Of a stretch of DNA of 46,925 nucleotides, positions 41,768-46,925 are shown piece by piece. Below the pieces are notes generated by a model. It was not told the origin of the DNA. It made no database searches and saw only the letters and a program-made list of their open reading frames with translations. The stretch comes from Skermanella stibiiresistens SB22 (lineage in GTDB: Bacteria; Pseudomonadota; Alphaproteobacteria; Azospirillales; Azospirillaceae), in NCBI RefSeq assembly GCF_000576635.1, contig NZ_AVFL01000041.1, forward strand, positions 1-46,925, given 5' to 3'. The position numbers were made by a program, and so were the translations under genes. Numbering within the stretch: the stretch's first letter is position 1; every line of letters begins with the position of its first letter.

Positions 41768-42370
41768 TCACTCGACCTCGGCGCGCCCTTCGGCGGGAGT
41801 TTCGCCCGCATCCGGGGGAACTATCCTCATCACGAAGACATCGGCCTTCTCTTCCGGTCCAAACGGGCCGGATACCTTGCGCGTGACGGGGGTCAGACTT
41901 GCCAGGAAATCGACGACCGCGCCCATATCGGACTTCGTCAGTTCGGCGAAGGCGTGCCACGGCATGACGGGCGCCAGAACGCGTCCGTCGGGCCGGACGC
42001 CAGTCTGGATCGCGGCGACGATTTCCGCCCGCGTCCAGTCGCCCAGCCCCGTTTCCCGGTCGGGGGTGAGGTTCGGCCCGACGAAGGTGCCCAGTCCGGG
42101 AACTTCGAAACCCACGTCGGACCCGCCCAGGTAACGGGAATGATCCGGCTTGCCCAAGAAATAACCCGGAGTGTGGCAGTCGTTGCAGCCTCCCAGGCGG
42201 ACGAGATACCCACCCCGCTCGATCGCCTCTTGTCCGGTGGGCTTCTCCTCGGCGAGCGTCGGTTTCCGGGCCGGCGCCGCCGTGGCGGCCTGGAGCGCCA
42301 GGACGGCGGAAACCCCGAGAACGCAGGCCGCGCCAGCGCTCAAAACACGACGCGATACTGAACTGAACAT
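41768..42370 (-). CDS. Monohaem cytochrome c
   Basis: This 200-residue periplasmic cytochrome has a signal peptide (VSRRVLSAGAACVLGVSAVLA, ending near 32), one haem motif CNDCH (Cys62, Cys65, His66), and a likely axial Met in LAPVMPWHAF (Met136). The segment RGGYLVRLGGCNDCHTPGYFLG and NLTPDRETGLGDWTRAEIV match c-type cytochromes of dehydrogenase complexes and alcohol dehydrogenase subunits. It is convergent with the P450 gene. The IS6-type element lies about 180 bp upstream and may have altered its promoter. Confidence 0.87.
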   Translation of the reverse strand: MFSSVSRRVLSAGAACVLGVSAVLALQAATAAPARKPTLAEEKPTGQEAIERGGYLVRLGGCNDCHTPGYFLGKPDHSRYLGGSDVGFEVPGLGTFVGPNLTPDRETGLGDWTRAEIVAAIQTGVRPDGRVLAPVMPWHAFAELTKSDMGAVVDFLASLTPVTRKVSGPFGPEEKADVFVMRIVPPDAGETPAEGRAEVE

Positions 42371-42548
42371 CTATCCGGCTCCTCGTGCTTGTTGGATGGC
42401 GCCGAGGATCGCGTGGCTGGACTACATCGGTATTTCGCGGCGAGGATCCCTGGTTTCAGTCGTAACCCGGCTCCCGAATCTTGAATGGGGAGTGCATCGT
42501 CAACTTGTTGGGCGAAGCCGATAATTGGGCGAATTTGACGGCAATCAA

Positions 42549-43280
42549 GGGTGCTGCGGGTTATGCGGCTTGCTCGATGCCGCAGACGTCGTGCCACGCC
42601 CGGAAGGCGCTGGTCCGCTCAATGCGGTAGTCGGTTGCGGTCATGCGGTGGCGGGGCAGGAGGAAAAGGTTGTCGATCTGATCGTTGGCGGACAAAAAGC
42701 GCTGAGCCTGCTTGGCCGACTTGAACCGCTTCATCTGCCGTTCCCGCCGTCAGGTCGGCTGGTGCGAGTTCTCCGCCCGGTTGTTGATCCCTTTGTGCTG
42801 GCGGTGCTCGACACCCGGCATGATCTCCTTCTTCGCCGCGCCGTAAGAGCCCAACCTATCGGTGATCATAACTCGAGGCGCTCGGCACTGGCGCTTCAGC
42901 AGCTTGCGCGGCAGGCGTTTGGCCGCCTTTTTGTCGCGCCGGCTCTGGACCAAGACGTCCAGCACGATGCCCTTTTGGTCGACGGCGCGCCGAAGATAAT
43001 TCGTCTTGCCGGCGATCTTGAGGATGACCTCATCCATGTGCCACTTGTCGCCGGGCTGGGGTAGGCGCCGGCGGATGATGTTGGCAAACTCCTCGCCGAA
43101 CTTCAGCGCCCATTGGCGGATCGTCTCGTGGCTGACTTCAATGCACCGGGATGCGAGCATCTCCTCGACCATCCGAAGGCTCAACGGGAAGCGAAAGTAC
43201 AGCCAGACCGTGTGGCTGATCAGCTCGGGAGGAAAGCGATAGCCGGCTCACACCGCTCAGGCAACCCAGCCCACCGCCAA
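42549..43280 (-). mobile_element. IS6-family insertion sequence remnant (limits approximate)
   Basis: A leftward IS6-type transposase frame fills the segment. Weak inverted end candidates are GGGTGCTGCGGGTTATGC at 42549-42566 and the complement of GCAACCCAGCCCACC at 43261-43275. No 8-bp target duplication was recognised. The region to the right carries the 3' remnant of another gene. Confidence 0.5.
42561..43247 (-). pseudogene. IS6-family transposase with an in-frame TGA and no proper start
   Basis: The leftward frame reads the usual IS6 sequence: FPPELISHTVWLYFRFPLSL, SRCIEVSHETIRQWALKFG, the first catalytic Asp in KWHMDEVILKIAG, the second in MITDRLGSYG, and the Glu in NNRAENSHQPT. At 42750-42752 the codon after QPT is TGA where the family has CGA (Arg). 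The frame then continues RRERQMKRFKSA to CGIEQAA with a normal TAA at 42561. At the 5' end the frame is closed by TGA at 43248-43250, and no ATG lies before SLRMVEEM. The catalytic triad survives, but the last 60 or so residues and a clean start are lost. Confidence 0.8.
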
Positions 43281-43455
43281 CTTGACGGTGCGGTGGAATA
43301 TCGGCTTTGGGTTGAAATCACCATGGCGGTTTCAGCCGACGGATACCCGGATCAAGTCCGTGTATGACGTAAATGGAAGTGGGAGACCTTCAATCAACGC
43401 TTATGCGATCAAGTTCGGGTATGATGGAAAGGGAAAAGTGAGTGGGGACTCTTGA
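43281..43455 (+). pseudogene. Unidentified gene remnant (3' end) beside the IS6-type element
   Basis: A frame open from the IS boundary to TGA at 43453-43455 reads like a genuine protein end: LTVRWNIGFGLKSPWRF, then QPTDTRIKSVYDVNGSGRP and SINAYAIKFGYDGKGKVSG. Two peptides, RIKSVYDVNG and AIKFGYDGKG, are repeated 57 bp apart, and a third weaker copy (GIKTDHDVIG) follows after the stop, still in frame. I do not recognise the family. It is best read as the 3' part of a gene cut by the IS6-type element. A spurious frame is possible because the stretch is short. Confidence 0.35.
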
Positions 43456-43732
43456 GTCGGCGCCCATGGGATCAAGACCGATCATGACGTAATTGGCACG
43501 AGGATTACCGATCAACTACAAGCTCAGAATAAATTACAGGTGGCGCGACACTCGCTGTCAATCCCGAACATTGATCATGACGAAACGCATGCCATTTCCC
43601 TGAGGGGGGCTGCGAAACCAACACCCGACATGGCCCCCGAAGCGGATCCTCAACCCGCGCCGATCCCGGCCCCGCCTCAGGCCACACAAACCACGCCATT
43701 CAGATTTCCCGACCGTCAGAGATTGGATACCC

Positions 43733-44581
43733 GTGTCCCTCAAGCTTCTCATAGTCGCCAGCGAAACCCCCGATCAAGCCGAGGCGCGCCGCCAGTCCGT
43801 CGGGGCCGCGTCGCACGAGACCTACGCGTCGACCCTGCGCTCGCTCGCCGAGGACGCTTCGATCGACTTCGTCTCCTGTGTCGATGGATCGAAGACGCCG
43901 TCACATCAGGAGCTTCGCCGGTACGACGGCGTCGTCTACGCCGGCTCACCGATCCAGATGCACGAGGATGGCGAAGAGAGCCGTTCCGCCGCCCGTTTCG
44001 CTACCGACGTGTTCGAGTCAGGAACGCCCGCGTTCGGATCCTGCGCGGGTCTCCAGATCGCGGTCGTCGCGGCGGGAGGGACGTGCAAGCCGCGGGAGAA
44101 GGCGATGGAAGCCGGTTTCGCGCGCGGCATCACAGCGACCCAAGCCGGTCGCGATCATCCCCTCCTCCGGGGCCGGCCGATCGTCTGGGACGCTCCGGCC
44201 ATGCATTTCAGCGTCATCGATACCATGCCGGCCGGTGGTGTCGTCCTGGCGAGAACGAAGAGCACACCGGTCGAGGCTGCGGAGATCCGGTCGGGGAATG
44301 GCGTGTTCTGGGGCGTCCAATATCATCCCGAGCTGACCATCGCCGAGATCGCGGCATCCCTCCGCCGGCAGGCTGACGACCTCATCGCGCAGGACTTGGC
44401 GAAGGATGGCAGGACCATCGAGGATTACGCGGCCTTGCTGGACGAATTGGACAAGGACGCCAGCCGCGGCGACATCGCCTGGAGGATCGGCATCGACGAC
44501 GAGATCACCGACGCGACGAAGCGCACCAGCGAATTGCGCAGCTTCCTCCAGTGGTGTTCGAAGGCTGGTGGAACTCGCTGA
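43733..44581 (+). CDS. Class I glutamine amidotransferase-like protein
   Basis: This 282-residue protein has a class I amidotransferase domain: a nucleophile elbow AFGSCAGLQIAV (Cys104), GSPIQMHED before it, and the catalytic pair in FWGVQYHPELT (His198, Glu200). This is the pattern of GMP synthase amidotransferase-like proteins, some of which act on gamma-glutamyl compounds. The GTG at 43733 gives MSLKLLIVASETPDQ; the ribosome site is weak. A C-terminal 70-residue helical extension (DLAKDGRTIEDYAALLDEL and beyond) is not part of the core fold. The partner substrate is unknown. It is followed by 160 bp and then hutU. Confidence 0.8.
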   Translation: MSLKLLIVASETPDQAEARRQSVGAASHETYASTLRSLAEDASIDFVSCVDGSKTPSHQELRRYDGVVYAGSPIQMHEDGEESRSAARFATDVFESGTPAFGSCAGLQIAVVAAGGTCKPREKAMEAGFARGITATQAGRDHPLLRGRPIVWDAPAMHFSVIDTMPAGGVVLARTKSTPVEAAEIRSGNGVFWGVQYHPELTIAEIAASLRRQADDLIAQDLAKDGRTIEDYAALLDELDKDASRGDIAWRIGIDDEITDATKRTSELRSFLQWCSKAGGTR

Positions 44582-44742
44582 CGCGAGCCCACTCCCTCGA
44601 TCAGACCCACCCCCTTGGATTAGAAAAGCCAATTCAAGCCATGAGGAATGATTAGTTTATTTATCCTCCGCTCCCCGTATCGTTGACAAACCCGGTCGCG
44701 GGCCGGACGCGGGCTCATTCGAGGGACACGAGGGATATCTCA

Positions 44743-46413
44743 TTGAACGCCATTCCCAATCGTCGGATCATCCGGGCACCGCGCGGTGCGACCCTCAACG
44801 CCAAGAGTTGGCAGACCGAGGGGCCGCTCCGCATGCTGATGAACAACCTGGATTCCGAGGTCGCCGAACGGCCGGAGGATCTGGTCGTCTATGGTGGCCG
44901 CGGCCGGGCGGCGCGCAATTGGGAAAGCTACGACCGCATCGTGGCCTCGCTCAAATCGCTGGAACTCGACGAGACGCTGCTGGTGCAGTCCGGCAAACCG
45001 GTCGGCATCATCCGGACCCACGCCGACGCCCCGCGCGTCCTGATCGCCAACTCCAATCTGGTCGGCAAGTGGGCGACCGCCGAGGTCTTCGACGAGCTGG
45101 AGCGCAAGGGCCTGATGATGTACGGCCAGATGACGGCCGGCTCGTGGAGCTATATCGGCAGCCAAGGCATCATCGGCGGCACCTTCGAGACCTTCGTGGA
45201 GGCCGGGCGCCAGCATTTCGGGGGTGAGCTGAAGGGCCGCTGGCTGCTCACCGCCGGGCTGGGCGGCATGGGCGGGGCGCAGCCGCTGGCGGGTGTCATG
45301 GCCGGCTGTTCCGTGCTGGCGGTCGAGGCCCGCGCCGAGCGGATCGAGCGCCGGATCGAGAGCGGCTATCTCGACCGCCGCGCCGGGACGCTGGACGAGG
45401 CGATGGCCCTGATCCGCGACGCCCGGCGCGATGGCGCGCCGGTTTCCATCGGGCTGATCGGCAACGCCGCCGAGGTCTACGAGGCGATCCTCGAGACGGG
45501 CGACCTGCCCGACCTGGTGACCGACCAGACCGCCGCCCACGATCCCCTGCACGGCTACCTGCCCGCCGGCTACACCATCCCGGAATGGGAACGCCTGCGC
45601 GAGACCAACCCGGAGATGATCACGCGGGCCGCCAAGGAGACCATGGCCCGGCAGGTCCGCGCCATGCTGGCCTTCAAGCGGCGCGGCGTCGCCGTGTTCG
45701 ACTATGGCAACAACATCCGCCAGATGGCGCGCGACGTAGGCGTGGAGGAGGCGTTCGACTTCCCCGGCTTCATCGCCGCCTATATTCGGCCGCAGTTCTG
45801 CCGGGGCCGCACGCAGTTCCGCTGGGTCGCGCTGTCCGGCGATCCGGAGGACATCGTCCGCAGCAGCCGGCGCCTGCGCGAGGTCGTCAAGGACCCGAGT
45901 TTCGGGCGCTGGATCGACATGGCGGAGGACCGCATCCGCTTCCAGGGCCTGCCGTCCCGCAGCTACTGGATGGGGCTCCAGGACCGCGTCGCAGCGGGGC
46001 AAGCGCTGAACGAGATGGTCGCCAACGGCGAGGTCGCGGCCCCGATCGTGGTCGGCCGCGACCACATCAGCTCGGGCTCGGTCGCCAGCCCCAACCGCGA
46101 GAGCGAGGGCATGCTCGACGGCTCCGACGCGGTGTCGGACTGGCCGCTGCTCAACGCCCTGGTCAGCTGCGCCAGCGGCGCCACCTGGGTGTCGATCCAC
46201 CATGGCGGCGGCACGGGCATCGGCTATTCCCAGCACGCCGGTCTGGCTCTGGTCTGCGACGGCACGCCGGACTCCGCCCGCAGGATCGGCCGGGTGCTCG
46301 CCAACGACAGCGCCGTCGCCGTCTTCCGCCACGCCGACGCCGGCTATGACGAGGCGCTGGCGACGGTCGAGCGCGAGGGTCTGATGATGCCGCCGAAGCT
46401 GGAGGCGCCATGA
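44743..46413 (+). CDS. hutU: Urocanate hydratase (urocanase)
   Basis: This 556-residue enzyme adds water to urocanate to form imidazolone propionate, the second step of histidine breakdown, using bound NAD+ as electrophile. The sequence is typical throughout: [55 protein letters not shown], the NAD-binding [35 protein letters not shown]-like [11 protein letters not shown] and [17 protein letters not shown] at 44743, with AGGG upstream, gives the usual length; another TTG at 44683 is in frame but part of a TTGACA-like promoter element. It overlaps the next gene by 4 bp (ATGA). Confidence 0.93.
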   Translation: MNAIPNRRIIRAPRGATLNAKSWQTEGPLRMLMNNLDSEVAERPEDLVVYGGRGRAARNWESYDRIVASLKSLELDETLLVQSGKPVGIIRTHADAPRVLIANSNLVGKWATAEVFDELERKGLMMYGQMTAGSWSYIGSQGIIGGTFETFVEAGRQHFGGELKGRWLLTAGLGGMGGAQPLAGVMAGCSVLAVEARAERIERRIESGYLDRRAGTLDEAMALIRDARRDGAPVSIGLIGNAAEVYEAILETGDLPDLVTDQTAAHDPLHGYLPAGYTIPEWERLRETNPEMITRAAKETMARQVRAMLAFKRRGVAVFDYGNNIRQMARDVGVEEAFDFPGFIAAYIRPQFCRGRTQFRWVALSGDPEDIVRSSRRLREVVKDPSFGRWIDMAEDRIRFQGLPSRSYWMGLQDRVAAGQALNEMVANGEVAAPIVVGRDHISSGSVASPNRESEGMLDGSDAVSDWPLLNALVSCASGATWVSIHHGGGTGIGYSQHAGLALVCDGTPDSARRIGRVLANDSAVAVFRHADAGYDEALATVEREGLMMPPKLEAP

Positions 46414-46925
46414 TCCCGCGCATCGCGGCGTGGACCTCGGCGCTGACGCTGGACGCCGTTCCCGACGCGGTCGCCGCCGTCGCCCGCTGCTGCCTGGTCG
46501 ACACCCTCGGCGTGGCGCTGGCCGGGTCGGCCACGGCTGTCGCCGGCACGGCCCAGGCGGTGGCGTTCGCCTGTGGAGCCTCGGGAAACTCCACCGTGCT
46601 GGGCACGGCGTCCCAATTGGCCGCTCCCGCCGCCGCCTTCGCCAATGGGGCCGCGGCACACGCGCTGGACTTCGACGACAACTGCTACGCCGGTGTGGTC
46701 CATGGCTCCGCCGTGGTGCTGCCGGCGGCCCTGGCGGTCGCGGAGGCGGTCGACGCCTCGGGCGCCGACCTGCTCACGGCCTTCATCGCGGGGTCGGAGG
46801 CGGAATACGCCGTTGGCGCCGCCGCCACCCTGTCGCTCTATGACCGCGGCTGGTGGACCACAGGCGTCTTGGGTCCGATCGGCGCCGCCGCCGCGGCGGC
46901 CCGTCTGCTCCGGCTGGACGCGGCG
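46410..46925 (+). CDS. MmgE/PrpD family protein (partial, runs off the right edge)
   Basis: The first 172 residues show the MmgE/PrpD alpha-helical domain: [30 protein letters not shown] (the family's conserved Ala-His-x-x-Asp-Phe-Asp-Asp), [19 protein letters not shown] and [26 protein letters not shown]. The family includes 2-methylcitrate dehydratase, cis-aconitate decarboxylase and iminodisuccinate epimerase, so the reaction is not fixed. The ATG overlaps the hutU stop as ATGA, which implies a shared operon. Pairing with urocanase is unusual, since hutH or hutI is expected there. Confidence 0.85.
   Translation, partial: MIPRIAAWTSALTLDAVPDAVAAVARCCLVDTLGVALAGSATAVAGTAQAVAFACGASGNSTVLGTASQLAAPAAAFANGAAAHALDFDDNCYAGVVHGSAVVLPAALAVAEAVDASGADLLTAFIAGSEAEYAVGAAATLSLYDRGWWTTGVLGPIGAAAAAARLLRLDAA

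Noticed and set aside
43350-43496. Three GATCAAG repeats considered as a CRISPR array
   Set aside because: Only three imperfect copies with unequal spacing in multiples of three; better explained as coding repeats.

Overview
This is high-GC, densely packed DNA from an alphaproteobacterium. A TssJ-less type VI secretion system (T6SS), a VirA/VirG-like regulatory pair and several insertion sequences of rhizobial/azospirilla character point to the Rhodospirillales (an Azospirillum- or Skermanella-like organism). That placement is an inference from gene content, not a database result.

Layout. (1) 1-2720: two transposable elements. The first is a left-truncated IS3-type element with a frame break in orfA. 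The second is an IS5-type element whose second catalytic Asp appears mutated. (2) 2889-7703: a branched-chain amino acid-type ABC uptake operon of only three genes: a Tat-exported binding protein, a LivH-like permease, and one protein fusing LivM, LivG and LivF. (3) 7704-8710: an IS5/IS427-type element with a frameshifted transposase, joined on its right to the first 29 codons of a MarR-type regulator gene. The rest of that gene is gone. (4) 8830-9736: an exported alpha/beta hydrolase whose promoter region carries two copies of a palindrome that the lost regulator probably bound. (5) 9773-14299: a VirA-like hybrid sensor kinase with a degenerate receiver, a di-haem cytochrome c peroxidase family protein overlapping it by 4 bp, and an OmpR/VirG-like response regulator. 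A perfect match to the vir-box consensus lies upstream of the peroxidase-kinase operon.

(6) 14598-38606: a complete-looking T6SS. A leftward operon tssA-tssB-tssC-hcp-tssE-tssF-tssG diverges from a rightward operon tssK-tagH-tssL-tssM-tagF, followed by a membrane haem-type sensor (DUF3365-like plus HAMP), a soluble Ser/Thr kinase and tssH (clpV). A LysR-type regulator and vgrG follow. No tssJ, PAAR or PP2C phosphatase gene is seen in the window. The c-type haem sensor next to the Ser/Thr kinase suggests a redox- or ligand-gated form of the threonine phosphorylation pathway that controls T6SS firing. (7) 38661-40088: a bidirectional terminator, a small protein resembling the RNase A-like toxin domain of CdiA-type polymorphic toxins (a candidate T6SS effector without a visible immunity gene), and an RTX calcium-binding protein.

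(8) 40422-42370: a cytochrome P450 and a monohaem cytochrome c, convergent. (9) 42549-43455: an IS6-type transposase remnant with a nonsense codon, next to the 3' remnant of an unidentified gene carrying short in-frame peptide repeats. (10) 43733-46925: a class I glutamine amidotransferase-like protein, urocanate hydratase (hutU), and the start of an MmgE/PrpD family gene that overlaps hutU by 4 bp and runs off the window. No rRNA, tRNA or CRISPR array was recognised.
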